A stretch of DNA of 64,000 bases from Hyperoplus lanceolatus (Eukaryota; Chordata; Actinopteri; Uranoscopiformes; Ammodytidae). The number at the start of each line of letters is the position of its first letter. Position 1 is the first letter of the stretch. The stretch is from the NCBI GenBank assembly GCA_026929865.2, contig CM049417.1, positions 17,402,501 to 17,466,500 of the forward strand, read 5' to 3'. Position numbers and translations under genes: made by a program. Shown piece by piece: positions 37,167 through 48,203 of the stretch. A model generated the notes under the pieces. The model saw nothing but the letters and a program-made list of their open reading frames with translations. It was not told where the DNA came from and made no database searches.

Positions 37167-38306
37167 AGGTACGCCAGCCTGTATTTCTGTTGTGCAATAG
37201 AAGAGCAGGACAATGAGTTGATCACACTGGAAGTCATCCACCGCTTCGTAGAGCTGCTGGACAAATACTTTGGCAGTGTAAGTCATAGATCTCTGTGGTT
37301 GACTCCACACAGCTAAACTAGTGTTACTACAGGGTTTAAGTGGCTAACCTCTTCTTAGCTGTTGGAAGCATTGACGTGTGTTCACTTTGTGCAGGTGTGT
37401 GAGCTGGACATTATCTTTAATTTTGAGAAGGCCTACTTCATCCTAGATGAGTTTCTGATGGGAGGAGACATCCAGGATACATCGAAGAAGAGCGTCCTAA
37501 AAGCTATCGAACAAGCTGACCTTCTGCAGGAGGTAACCCGGGCTTGGTGTTTTGCTTACGAACTTTACCAAGGAGGGCGTCTCAAACCCAAAACTCCCAT
37601 ACCTCCAAAATCATGCTTTTATTTGGGACTATATTGTCCAACGTTGTTATGAATTCATTTTAAGCTGTGTTCATTTTTTGCATTATTATTATTATTATTA
37701 TTTAATTTATTTAAAAGGGACAATGTACAGTTAGAACATAAATGTTGCCATTTGATGCACTATACCAGATTATAGCTTTAAGCTAATTTGCATCTGTAGT
37801 CCCTTGGACTACATTTTCTTTTTTCTAAATGTGCCTGCATTAAACAGGAGGCTATTTTACATAATATGCTTCCCCTGGACTGGTGGTAAGATCTCACCCT
37901 AAAAAGATTAAAGGAATGAAGCTATAAGTTAAACATACAAGTTTAGCCAAATGCAACAAAAGTGGACACAGTTATGCTTCCACCAGAGTGTATTCTATGA
38001 TGGAAGCCTAACTGTTCTTGCAGGTGCTCATTCCTTAGAAAGAATATTGAAGTGTGCTAAACCCCTTCTCTATGAAATAAAGGCAAAGAATAGATGGGAC
38101 AATTATAAACAAAAGTCAAAAGTTCATGTATCATGAGCACACATACACACACGTGATGACAAAGGTCTGACTGTGCTGATTGGTCTACCCCTGAGGGTTT
38201 CTTTTAGTTATTTATTTATTTATTTATTTTAAATATCCCTCTTCTTTCCCCTTTGCAGGAGGACGAGTCTCCCAGGAGTGTGTTGGAGGAGATGGGCCTG
38301 GCGTAG
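29699..38306 (+). CDS. ap1s1: AP-1 complex subunit sigma-1, 158 aa
   Basis: The small subunit of the clathrin adaptor AP-1, which sorts cargo between trans-Golgi and endosomes and helps bind dileucine signals. Five coding exons join in frame: 29699-29701 (only ATG, then GTAAGT), 30677-30855, 37169-37277, 37395-37532 and 38259-38306, 477 nt in total. The product begins [13 protein letters not shown] and ends [14 protein letters not shown], the same length and end as human AP1S1. The end distinguishes it from sigma-1B/1C paralogues. It is a longin-fold protein without signal or membrane segments. Oddities: the first exon codes for a single Met; the acceptor of exon 2 is a bare (TG)n-TAG with no pyrimidine tract; that of exon 3 is (TG)n-CAG; and intron 2 (6.3 kb) is mostly transposons. 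It lies between serpine1 and vgf as in human 7q22. Confidence 0.97.
30644..30674 (+). repeat. (TG)n tract forming the ap1s1 exon 2 acceptor
   Basis: About 31 bp of pure TG end directly at TAG|ATG. No polypyrimidine tract intervenes. Confidence 0.9.
31328..31640. repeat. (AC)n and dispersed repeat in ap1s1 intron 2
   Basis: A short (AC) run at 31328-31351 precedes a block (about 31545-31630, ggtatgtaaacaaagggt... ctagcaacatacac) that recurs in rab1b intron 1 at about 57850-57920. The same older repeat seems to resume after the hAT insertion (32620-32730), where attgacaacaagc matches serpine1 intron 2 at about 25590-25602. Confidence 0.5.
31641..32611. mobile_element. hAT element, 971 bp, with 8-bp target duplication
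   Basis: The ends are CAGGGGTGTCAAAC... and ...GAGTTTGACACCCCTG. CTGTACAT flanks both sides (31633-31640, 32612-32619). No transposase is encoded. A CTCF-like CCGCTAGGGGGCAGC lies at 31789-31803. It sits in ap1s1 intron 2. Confidence 0.93.
33560..33960 (-). pseudogene. decayed transposase C-terminus
   Basis: A 111-aa - strand frame (33938-33603) starts [18 protein letters not shown] and is Lys/Arg/Glu-rich. In shifted frames the following DNA encodes a Cys pair CLVCMETF and then WAHN-like residues, resembling the zinc-finger tail of fish pogo/DDE_1-type transposases. Frameshifts break it. The first part of the gene is absent. Confidence 0.45.
33996..34927. mobile_element. hAT element, 932 bp, with 8-bp target duplication
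   Basis: The ends are TAGGGATGGGCATAATTAAT... and ...ATGCTCATCCCTA, flanked by GTGACAAC on both sides (33988-33995, 34928-34935). It has inner ATCGAT-rich palindromic ends and no transposase. It is inserted in the pogo-like element. Confidence 0.93.
35214..36950. mobile_element. hAT element, 1737 bp, with 8-bp target duplication
   Basis: The ends are TAGGGCTGCACAATAT... and ...ATATCGTGCAGTCCTA, flanked by CTATGTAG (35206-35213, 36951-36958). It has ATCG/CGAT-rich subterminal repeats, no transposase and a (GCT)26 repeat inside. It is the second insertion nested in the pogo-like element. Confidence 0.93.
35495..35572. repeat. (GCT)26 trinucleotide repeat
   Basis: Seventy-eight uninterrupted bases of GCT (CAG on the other strand). 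The open frames through it (poly-Ala) are not genes. It lies in ap1s1 intron 2. Confidence 0.97.
37109..37165 (+). repeat. (TG)n tract at the ap1s1 exon 3 acceptor
   Basis: About 57 bp of pure TG end one base before the CAG that closes intron 2. Confidence 0.93.
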
Positions 38307-38479
38307 CACACAGCCTTGTTCTGACAGACTCTAGATACTAAAGCAGCGGGCTGGAAGGTGAACAGGGGTGGGACAGAACATGCTACAACTGACAGCATTA
38401 GTTCTATGTATCTGTGGCTCTGACGACTGAGGGGAAGAAAAATTTGGTCGGCAATGGAAGTTGTCTATGCATTGACAGG

Positions 38480-38575
<96 letters not shown>

Positions 38576-39570
38576 CTGCGAGGGGAGGATCAGACTTTTA
38601 AAGGGTTAAGAGTGGAGTCCATCTTTGCTTCTCAGAGAGTCAATAGAAGAACCTTTTGTATACTGACATTGGAGTCATAGTGATGCGACAAGCCACATGA
38701 CTGACGCTAGTAGTTGAACATGGCTCACACCTCGTCATAAAGGTTTGTCAGGAACTGTATGTTTCAGGCATTTGGGTCTCTAAAAAGGATGGGTGCGATT
38801 TTACTCTATATTTTTCTTTTCTTTTTTTCAGCCTTGCTTTCAGCTCCAACCTATATCGCTGCTCTTTTTAAAAACGAATACCCACAGATACGTACTTTCT
38901 GAATAATAGCTCAGTTATTTAATTATTATTCATCCCCCCAAAAAAACGTACTCAAACAGGAGGAAATAGTGTATTGCTCATGGTCTATTTCCAGCAGCAG
39001 ATTAATTGAAATTCGTCATTGGTCAAATTGAAGCAAAGTCTGTGTTTGTTCATGAAGGAACTTGTCTCCCAGTGGAACATTGTGTCTCACTGATGTGCTT
39101 TTAGTCATTTCGGCCAACAATGGGGCTCAATGGAAGCAGATATAAATATATAGAATTATTCGGATACACGCACAGCACTTGTTAGTGGGATACAATCATA
39201 GTTTGGTTTGATCTGCAATATAATTTTGGTCCCAAAATATCACCTGACCTTTTTGAAAGTAAAAACCTGTGTTTATACAATCCTGTTTTCAGAGCGTTTT
39301 GCAATTTTTCCTCTTGTTACAAATGTGAAAAACCCCAAAAAGAATGTACTATATCTCCACTGGAATGTGTAATTAATATCAGGACACACTTAAGTTATAA
39401 TAAGAATGTTTGCACAGGTTAACCAAACAGAATCCCATATTAACATTATATGATCATCTGAACTGAAATCTATGTTACAGTCATGTTGTAAAATTGCATG
39501 ATCCCAGAACCACTGCGTTCTCTTATACACATTTGAAGTGTAAAGTAGTTTTGAAAGATGAAGTGGATAT
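38307..39570 (+). other. ap1s1: ap1s1 3' UTR and downstream flank
   Basis: This sequence follows the stop and holds a (GT)n tract of about 94 bp (38480-38573). No certain poly(A) signal was fixed and no further exon is recognised. Confidence 0.5.
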
Positions 39571-39574
39571 TTAA

Positions 39575-40186
39575 AGAGGACCTATTATACTACTTTGCTG
39601 GTCTTAATTTCTTGTTTTACACTGCTATAGAGCAACCTGACACGAATCACATCACAAAAAACTATGTAGATTTTCGGGAAGCTCTTTCTCTTATTTTGGC
39701 GATCCAGCACGTCCTGTCAACACTTGAGTGTGTGTGCTTCGGCCATCTCCGCTCCCTCCGCCTGTGCTTTGGCCATCTCCGCTCCCCCCCCCCCCTCCTG
39801 CAAACCCCACTCCGTTGTGATTGGTTACCTTCCTTCCGGAACACTTTCAGTGGCGGGAAGCGCGAGCATGGACCTATAAGGGCGCGAGGCAGACGCGAAC
39901 AGGGAAGTGACAGCATTGCTATACATGGAAACATCCGCGTGGTGACGACACCAAGTTACATGCGACGTCACGATATTACAAAGCGTCAAACCGCTTTGAA
40001 CACGTGACTTCTCGACTGGCTAGAATAGTGTCTAGTGCTCTGCACAGACACCCCAGACGGTCAGCAGGGAACACGTTGCAATGCTTGTAAGTCATTATTT
40101 GATAATTTAGTATGGTTAAGCATGACTATAAATCATCATAACAACGTTTATAGGTCATAAAAGTCAAAAAGCATCATAGGTCCTCT
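39575..40186. mobile_element. TTAA-flanked MITE, 612 bp
   Basis: It begins AGAGGACCTATTATAC and ends GCATCATAGGTCCTCT, flanked by TTAA (39571-39574, 40187-40190). The ends are inverted repeats for about 11 bp and then diverge. The 149-aa frame crossing it (39558-40007) runs through low-complexity DNA and looks like a shadow. Kolobok or piggyBac type. Confidence 0.8.
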
Positions 40187-40190
40187 TTAA

Positions 40191-41964
40191 AGCGGAACGG
40201 TTTGGTCATAATAACTGTAATATTCAACTACATTTCAAGTCCAATTGTGATTGTAATAATACGGTGGCTGGGATGGCTTGCATTTCCTCATGCATTACGG
40301 TATTGTATCAAAGTAAAACATTGTCTTAACCAATAAGAATGAGGGCCTTAACTATGACATCAGACAGTTTGTATGAAATCTTTTATTAGTTTATTTGTAT
40401 CTTTATATTTTCTTTGTACTAGCTAACCCTGGGGTAACAGGCATCTCTGTCAGTGTGCTATAACTACTTGAATGACACTTTAATGTAGTAAGAGTTTCTA
40501 TGGAATGTCCTCAGAAAGGCAAAGTTCTATTGCTCAGAATTCATTCCGGTAGCAGTGATGGTCCTCACATGGCCAGCCTAGGGTGAATACTGAATAATGA
40601 ATATCCATTATACATGAACCATTCGCTTTGCAATTCTACATATTGCAACTGAAAATCAAATCCGACTTAGTTTTCCTCCACATTGCAGGGAGCTCACATT
40701 GAAATGGGATGAAAGTGAGCAGGCCAGTGTCTTAGTAGGAATTTGACATTGCTCTGCTGGTACTACAAACTGGTACTAATGCTATATGTTTTAGCTTTTA
40801 TATTTGAATATGCGGTTGTCGCTTATATTCATAATATGACTTTGATGCCATCTTAGGCACTGGTCATTTAATTTAACAAGTGCATTTATTAAACACTAAT
40901 AAGCCTGTGACTTGTTTTTAAAGGTATCGTTTAGGGATATAAGAGTGTTGCTCCATCTTTGCTTTTTTTCCAAACTCAAATGTCTGTCATAAGATAAGAT
41001 ATTCAAAATAGATTCCTTATAGAACAACTTTACTCAGTTCAGATTAGCTTGTTATCCGACAAGTCAGTGTCATTCAGAGGACAAGGTTTCGGGCATGCGT
41101 TTGTGTGTGTGTGTGTGTGCCCTAACAAATGCACTCACTTCTTTATTAAGTTTATTTTAAGCAATAGGTTTAGAGTTTGTATTTTATCCAATCTGAATCC
41201 AACATTGAGCCTTCCATTTAATCAAAGTCCTTTGGTATCAATCAGCTTTTTCACATTTGTAAATGCTAAAGGTAATGAAACTCAAATTGAAAAGACAATT
41301 GTACTTACTTAACTTAACAATCAATGTAAAGGTTTGATCATGTACTTGATCAGAAAATACTGAAAGTCCGGTTCTGGAACTAATAGGTCAATAAACTGAA
41401 TCTATTGATCTAATATGAATTACAGTTCAATGGGACAGTCTAACTCCTGGAACTGATGTGACATGACCAGCTAAATAGTTTGACCAGTAAAAGACCATGT
41501 TGGTCTTGCTGAGCTACAAAAATAAGAACGCTGGAGTGATGTTATGTGAAATGACCATTCAACGAGCACATGCAGACATACAATAATAAAGAGTGAATTT
41601 GTGAACTATAACATCTCCTGATATTTGGTCCGTCACTGTGTGTAATGGTGTGTTCCTCTTATGTTTTACATGTTTAGTTCATAGAAAGCTGTGATAGATA
41701 TGTTTGCTTGACTAGCAATTTAAAAAAATATATATATTTATTCATATGTGTCTGGAATAATATTATTTATAAATCTTAACTGACCATGTTTTACTAAGTG
41801 ACCATGCAGTAAGAATTTTAAATAAATAGTTGAATAGAGATGGGCTATATCTCCGTAATCTTTTTGACTTGACATTACAGTTGACATTGTGTCAGTATTG
41901 GGTGTTTGTGGCAGTGCTTTCATAAACGTCTGTTATCCAAAATGGGGCCAGATGACACAGTCTC
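40191..41964. other. intergenic, no gene recognised
   Basis: AT-rich, with a short (GT) run at 41101-41119. Two AATAAA hexamers (about 41391 and 41585) could end a long ap1s1 transcript, but nothing links them to it. Confidence 0.45.
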
Positions 41965-42256
41965 TTACCCTCCTATTGTACTGGGGTCAATTTGACCCCA
42001 CAAGACATTTCTTTTAGCGTGAAAATATGTTTTTCATTCACCAAATGGTCTGAACATGATAGGGGTTGTTCAATACTATGCCTTTGATGATTCATATAAA
42101 TTTGAAGTGTTTTGATCAAATTATGGGTGTTTTATTTAATTTGATAACGCCTGTTGTCCTCTGGGGTCAATATGACCCCGCAGCACACAATGGGGCAAAA
42201 TGTCACACTATACTGCTTCTAACAGATTAAATACCCGCCCCCCCCATCTTCTTACG

Positions 42257-42417
42257 ACATCCACATACACACACACCTACACACACACACGAGCACACAC
42301 ACACACACACACACAAGCACGCACATATACACACGCACACCTACACACACACACAGACCCACACACACGCACCCACACACCCACGCACCCACACACGAGC
42401 ACACACACACAAGCACC

Positions 42418-42470
<53 letters not shown>

Positions 42471-42564
42471 CCACACACACGCACCCACACACACACCCAC
42501 CCACCCACCCACACATGCACATACAGTACCTGTACATGAGCACACACGCACACACATGAGCATG

Positions 42565-42603
<39 letters not shown>

Positions 42604-42606
42604 GCA

Positions 42607-42640
<34 letters not shown>

Positions 42641-42775
42641 GACCCACACACACGCACCCACACACCCACGCACCCACACACGAGCACACACACACACAAG
42701 CACCCACACACACGCACCCACACACACACCCACCCACCCACCCACCCACACATGCACATACAGTACCTGTACATG

Positions 42776-42869
<94 letters not shown>

Positions 42870-42895
42870 CACTCCCCCCCCCAAAAAAAAAACAC
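42257..42895. repeat. compound CA-rich array with higher-order repeat
   Basis: About 640 bp of CA repeats with GC-, CCCA- and GAGCA-type variants. A longer block recurs: cacatgcacatacagtacct then gtacatgagcac appears near 42510-42545 and again near 42748-42780. The 210-233 aa Val/Cys frames across it are artefacts. Confidence 0.9.
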
Positions 42896-43370
42896 ACACA
42901 GACACATACAAACAGACCCAACACCTGTGCCTCTGATGTGTGGGGTCAAGCAATGGTTATGAAAACAAAACACATAAAGGGATCATTTCTCATAGACTCT
43001 GCACTATTTCAAACCTTAGTCTGAGACAGGCAGCATGATCAGTAGGCAGCAGGCTTTACCTTAGAGGCTTGTGAGCTCATTTTGAACCAAGTTCAACAAA
43101 ATGTGAATCTACAAAGATCAGTCCATAACTACCTGCCTCACATGCAACTGAGGGACAAATCGAGGGTGACTCACTTCTAAAAAGTACATTTTTGAAAAGT
43201 TTTACGTGTTGTAATGTTAATTATGTCAGGTAAAGAGTGAGGATAAAGTTGAGTAAAAAGCTGAAATACTGAGGTTAGTGATTATTTATGCTTTTTGCCT
43301 TAGAAACAGTCAAACCAGGCGAGAAGGGACCCTGCCTGGTTTGACTGTCTAAATCCAAAAATGCATACTT

Positions 43371-43894
43371 TTATATAAACAAGGTCTGTTGGGCCTAAAT
43401 TCAAAAACTAATGGAAATATTTGTGGTTATGGGTTGGACTCAAGTTAGGCTAAAGGTGTAACACAAAATTAATTGATATTTTATACTTTATAGGCTTTAA
43501 AAAACAGCCGAACCGGGCGTGGTCATTTTGACCCCAGAGGACCATGGGTGTTTGTATTTGCTCCTATTCAAAAAATCATGAAGTGATTCAAAAACAGTTT
43601 TTTCACTAACCTTTGACATAAGCCACTCTCTAATGAGTCATATAGTCAAAATCATGTTAAGGATTTTATTTATTTATTTTTTATTTAATTTGAAATCGAA
43701 AAAATTGTATATTTTTATGTAAACAAGGTCCGTTGGCCTAAAATTCCAAAACCAAGGGAAATATTTGTGGTAATGGGTTGGACTCAAGTCAGAGTAAAGG
43801 TGTAACACTAAATGTATTGACAATTTATACTTTAGGCTTTAAAAAAACACCAAACCATTAGGGGTCAAAATGACCCCAGAGGACCATGGGTGTA
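43371..43894. repeat. tandem duplication, period about 343 bp
   Basis: aaacaaggtcYgttggNcta, then gggttggactcaagt, then gtaacac and agaggaccatgggtgt, occur in the same order at 43379-43553 and 43722-43893. The copies differ by scattered substitutions, so the duplication is old. Confidence 0.8.
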
Positions 43895-43923
43895 AGTCAG
43901 TGGCAGTACATTACAAGGGTTAA

Positions 43924-45340
43924 GAAAAATATGAATTGCTCACTTCACAAATGAAGAGGGAGCAGACATGCCTAATTGCACCGTGCAGTGCACCTGTGTG
44001 GAAGCATCTGCATTCTCTATTCATGTATTTCTTTTTTCATTCAACTTGTTATCCGTCTTCTGTGTCCCATTGCCCTGATGAAGAAGGTTTTTGATGCGGC
44101 TCCTTAATGAGAAATTCTCAAAAGTGCCCTGAGCTGGCTACTTGCCTAGTGCGGCACTTAATAAATAGAATGAATCAGCACTAAACAAAGTGATGCCCCG
44201 ACAGTGTCAGAAGCCACCATTCATCCTCCTGAGGGTGTATTCTCCACACACAGTTGTCATTGTTTAACTAAAATCTTTACAAATCAAGGTGAAAAGTAAA
44301 CTCGTATCAACCTTTTGTTCACTTTGTACTCTGCAGCAGAGCTATTGCTCATGGAAACTTGAAGTGTTGCTGTCAAAAGTCTGTCATATTGCCTTGGCTC
44401 ATGACAAACGTGTTCACCGTGTACCCATCAGCCACTCTGTTCAGTCAGAGAAGGATGGATTTCATGGTACTTGCTGATCATGTTGCTTGCTTGTGTGTGC
44501 AGATAGAAAACTTCTGAGTGAATGTTTGACTGTTAACCACAACACTGATTTTCAGGATGGAATGACATCCTCATATGAGCATTTGGTCAAACTCAGAAAG
44601 ACAAAAAAGAGAGGTCATTTGCAGGAACAGGCTGAAAACTGTAATGAAATGGCAACTAAGTCAGGTCAACTGCAGTTCTGTTGCTCTGTTGACATATTGT
44701 TGCTTCTTCAAAACGGCCACATCAGATTGTTGCTGATGCATATGTAGAACAGCATTATAAATCAGTTATTTTACTCGTGAGATTATATTCAATATTTTCG
44801 GAAAAAAATACATAAATCTATTTTAAGTCATCCTTTTGTCAGACTTCTAACTGTAAATCTCGTAATTTTGACAATGCACACAAAGCTCAAATATATTGTT
44901 GTACATGGTTTTAATCCTTGGTTGACTGTACTGCTCGACAACTAGTTGACACATACATTTTGTCAAACCACGGCTTGAAGCAAACATGTTTCCAATTGCT
45001 TTGAATGTCCACACGGCGGCATGGTTGTTTTCTATATGTTAAACGTGTTCTTAGTTTACCATACATTTTATGTTTTCTTATTATTTTCTTTGTTTGTTGT
45101 GTGTTCTCTATGACATTGTGAATTTTCAAAATGATTAAGGTGGAGGCAAAAAAAAAGCACACTGGCTTTTTGCCTCTACCCATCAAGTGTTACAAGAAGC
45201 GTCTACTGTCAAAAAAAACACATGCTTAATTATTAGATTTGAGATGAGATGTATTATGTTTATTAGATTTAAGTACATTCATAAACAAGCCCCCGCAAAG
45301 GTGGTGGTTCCCCCCTCTCTCTGCCATATACCATCGACAG
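43924..45340. other. intergenic between ap1s1 and vgf
   Basis: No exon recognised. The small frames (44289-44747) have no family resemblance I can name. It ends at the vgf promoter. Confidence 0.45.
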
Positions 45341-45347
45341 TCTTGAC

Positions 45348-45475
45348 GGAGGGGGCGGTGGCTCAGGGAAAATCTTATGAATGAAACCCAGTCTGGTGAC
45401 GTCAATGGGGATCGCTTGACGCATGACGCACGTGGGTGGAGGTATAAAAACTGCCGCTGTCCGTGGTCCTGAAAA
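45348..45475 (+). promoter_or_regulatory. vgf: vgf promoter: GC box, CRE, E-box, TATA
   Basis: In order: a G-rich Sp1/Egr-like box (about 45348-45357), a perfect cAMP-response element TGACGTCA followed by ATGGGG (45397-45404), a CRE-like ATGACGCA next to an E-box CACGTG (45429-45434), and TATAAAAA (45443-45450). The mammalian VGF promoter is known for a CRE in the same TGACGTCAATG context that mediates NGF and cAMP induction, so the arrangement looks conserved. Confidence 0.85.
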
Positions 45476-45738
45476 CAGACCAACCGACGCGTGGATTCCC
45501 GGGAGAGGAGGGCACCGCAACTCCTCCGTAAACAACAACAGCAGCAATATTGAGTGACGACAATTAACGTTAAAAAGAGCAAACAATCTCACTCACACAA
45601 CACCTGAAAGCGCACAGTGCAGGCGGTGAGGTGTGTGTGTGTGTGTGTGTGTGTGTGCAGCACGACAACAGGATTCCCGTGATTCACCGTGGAAGGGAAG
45701 CTGGAATCCCCCTGCTACAGCTTCCACTGAGCTGTAAA
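45475..45738 (+). other. vgf: vgf noncoding exon 1 (5' UTR)
   Basis: The leader begins about 25 bp after the TATA box and ends at CTGTAAA|GTAAGT (45739). It includes a (GT)n run (45631-45657) and no ATG. The acceptor of exon 2 is TTTTTGTAG|GAATTT (exon starts 48152), after a 2.4 kb intron. Confidence 0.6.
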
Positions 45739-47940
45739 GTAAGTGTCAACTTCATTGGTATCACTTTACTTTCTCTTTGTGAGAAAGAAAATCTGTTGTG
45801 TCTGGCTTATTGTTAATACTACGATTTATTTTTAAACGACTGCGCTTAAGCTTTAAGCTCCGTTTAGTGCAAAATGCCTTCACATCTGCAAAACATGTCA
45901 GACATGGACAAAAAGTGTCCAATGATTAATACTGGTGTTTTTTTGGGGGGTTCGAGCAGCTTTGATATTGCTAGTTGAATCAGAAAATCCCCATTAGACA
46001 TGCGAGTAATGACACATGAACATCTGTGCAGGCAGTGGTGAATAGGTAGACCGTGCATGCATGACGATGCTGTGAGCTGCAGTGGCAGGTGAATGCATTG
46101 TTGATTGGACTGCCAAAGTCTTTGTTTATGGTCAAGACTGAGGCGCTATGTAGGCTATTGTTATCCCTATCTTCATTTCCATCATCATCATTAAGACCAA
46201 ATACCATAAATTGCCTCAAATAACCAGATTGAAAAATCAAAAGTAGAAGGAAATTGTTTTAAATGTTTACCCTCTCTGTCAATGGATCTGAGATAACATA
46301 AGTGACAGTGGAGCTGCTTTGTCGTGTCTAAAATGTCTGCATAACACTGACGTCCATGTCTGTTGGGGGTGATGGATACGGGGGAGGTTACTCATGTTGA
46401 CACCAGTGTGGAGGTGGCTTTAGGGTGGCATATTCTTATTGGGTTTTTTTTACCCTAAAAGATATATATATAAAAAAAAATCCATGTTGCTGGTTTATGG
46501 GCTGTTGCCTATAACCTACTGTACTGTGTGACCTGCTCAGGCCAGAAGCTTTCAGCAGGAGAAAATAAGACACTGTGCCCCCGAGATGATTTGTTTGAAT
46601 TGTGTCTGGAAGAGGATACGAAGAAATCCCGTGCATCTCATTTATTCGCTGCGTGTTTTGCACATCACGCATCATCACACACCTCCCCTGCAACCCAGCC
46701 ACCTCCACTGCACAATATGTCCGACTCAACAACGCACATAATTGGTCTATCATTAAGTCCTCGAATTTTCAACCCGGTTCCATCGCAAATAAACGTAAGG
46801 CTATAGTATCTAAACATATTATTTGATATTAATTGAGATAATGTGACTCTAACGAAAACTTGCCTTGTCTTGACAACAGCTTTTTATGACGCTTCAATAG
46901 ACAAAATAGTTGTAGATTTTTATTTTTTCTTCTCTTTATTTTTTTTAGCAGCCTCTAACTGCAGCAAACATTGTGGTTTTTTGCTATGCAGCATCCATCA
47001 GAAAAACTGGTGATTATTGCGATGTAAGCGACGTAAGCAAATACTAGAGTTGAAAAAAGACCAATGTGTTGGCGTCTTGCCTGGTAGAGTATAGTCTCTG
47101 CACTTGTTACACTTCGTAACGGCTTGCGGTGCTTCCCCGCAGTCGCATTAGAAAGATTCAGATCTTTAGTCAGTTATTAATCAAACGTAAAAGTTGTCAT
47201 TGTGAAGTATAATGCTGATCTGATTTGATTATTAGGCCTACTGCTGCATTCATGTGGATGTCGCATTTATTTGCATTGATGAAGTGGAGTAATATTTAGT
47301 AATATATGATGGGAATACTCAAAATATCTGCGTGTGAAGTGGGCGTGGAGTGCCGTGGGCCTCATAAACAATACACCTTTCACTCTGCCTTCCATCCACT
47401 CATCAGGTCGACCGTACTGAATAGCACTTGTTTGTGACTGCTTTTGGTTCCGCCATCCACCGATCATAACAGTTTTGTTATGTGTTATCTCGAACTTCAC
47501 AATTGGAAAAAACAAATCAATGTTTACCTGAATTTCTCACATGCGAAAAGATGTGTGCAACGTGTGATAAATCCACATGCGACACCCTGGACTGTCTGCC
47601 TGCACTGTAGATATGAGTATTAACTATCTCTGTAATCCGTAACAATAATGATCCAGATATTCAATACGATGATGATGTGCAACTTAATCATACAATTAAC
47701 TGGTGCATCATTGTTAACCTCCGAAAATGAAATACATAATGATCAGGCCCTTCAATTGAAGTTTTTCAATTGTGATGCCAATACAATGCCTAAGACCAGA
47801 ACCATACTTTTTCAATCACTGATGTAAGACAATGAACCTGTCGAATTAAAAAAAAGAATTAACCCAAAATTCTGAAATATATTCATTAACATTTAGTTCT
47901 ATCAACGTGGTTTAGTAAGTGGGAAAGAGTTTTTTTTAAT

Positions 47941-48062
47941 GGCAAGGCAAGTTTATTTATATAGCACAATTCAAACACAAGGCCACTCAAAGTCCTTTAC
48001 AGGGGCAAGATTAAAATACATAAAACACATTAGAAGACATTTAAAAGCGAATGAAAAGAAGT
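47941..48062. mobile_element. fish SINE/LINE 3'-end repeat
   Basis: The string ggcaaggcaagtttatttat, then atagcacaattcaaacacaa and ggcNactcaaagt, is a very common teleost SINE/LINE-tail type in inverted orientation. It lies about 90 bp before the vgf exon 2 acceptor. Confidence 0.6.
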
Positions 48063-48203
48063 AACATGTAGCCCTATGTGATAATGCTTTGGGATTTTGA
48101 ACAAGAGAGTAGTAGATACTTGAATGTGTTTTTTTTCTTCTCTTTTTGTAGGAATTTCCGATCCCCCTACACTGCTCACTACAGACCCTTGTTTCGAGAG
48201 GCC

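Larger units (their letters stand above)
41968..43919. mobile_element. piggyBac-like nonautonomous element with four GGTCAnnnTGACC palindromes
   Basis: The left end is CCCTCCTATTGTACTG after TTA (41965-41967). The right end, read inward, is CCCTTGTAATGTACTG with TTAA outside (43920-43923). CCCT ends on TTAA suggest piggyBac; the left TTAA has lost a base. The element holds a long CA-rich array, a tandem duplication and perfect inverted repeats at 41985-41997, 42165-42177, 43521-43533 and 43863-43875. No transposase is seen. Confidence 0.6.

Noticed and set aside
39558-40007. 149-aa frame
   Set aside because: It starts just outside and runs into a TTAA-flanked MITE; composition is low-complexity and no splice context supports it.
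42257-42895. CRISPR-like periodic array
   Set aside because: It is a CA-type satellite in a vertebrate genome, with no uniform repeats separated by unique spacers and no cas genes.
42252-42973. Open frames of 210-233 aa rich in Val/Cys on the - strand
   Set aside because: They are translations of CA/GT repeats in several frames at once, with no domain or start context.
45626-45660. Mini-intron in the vgf leader (GTGAGG ... GCAG)
   Set aside because: It would be about 35 bp, shorter than vertebrate introns; the GT run is better read as a microsatellite in the 5' UTR.
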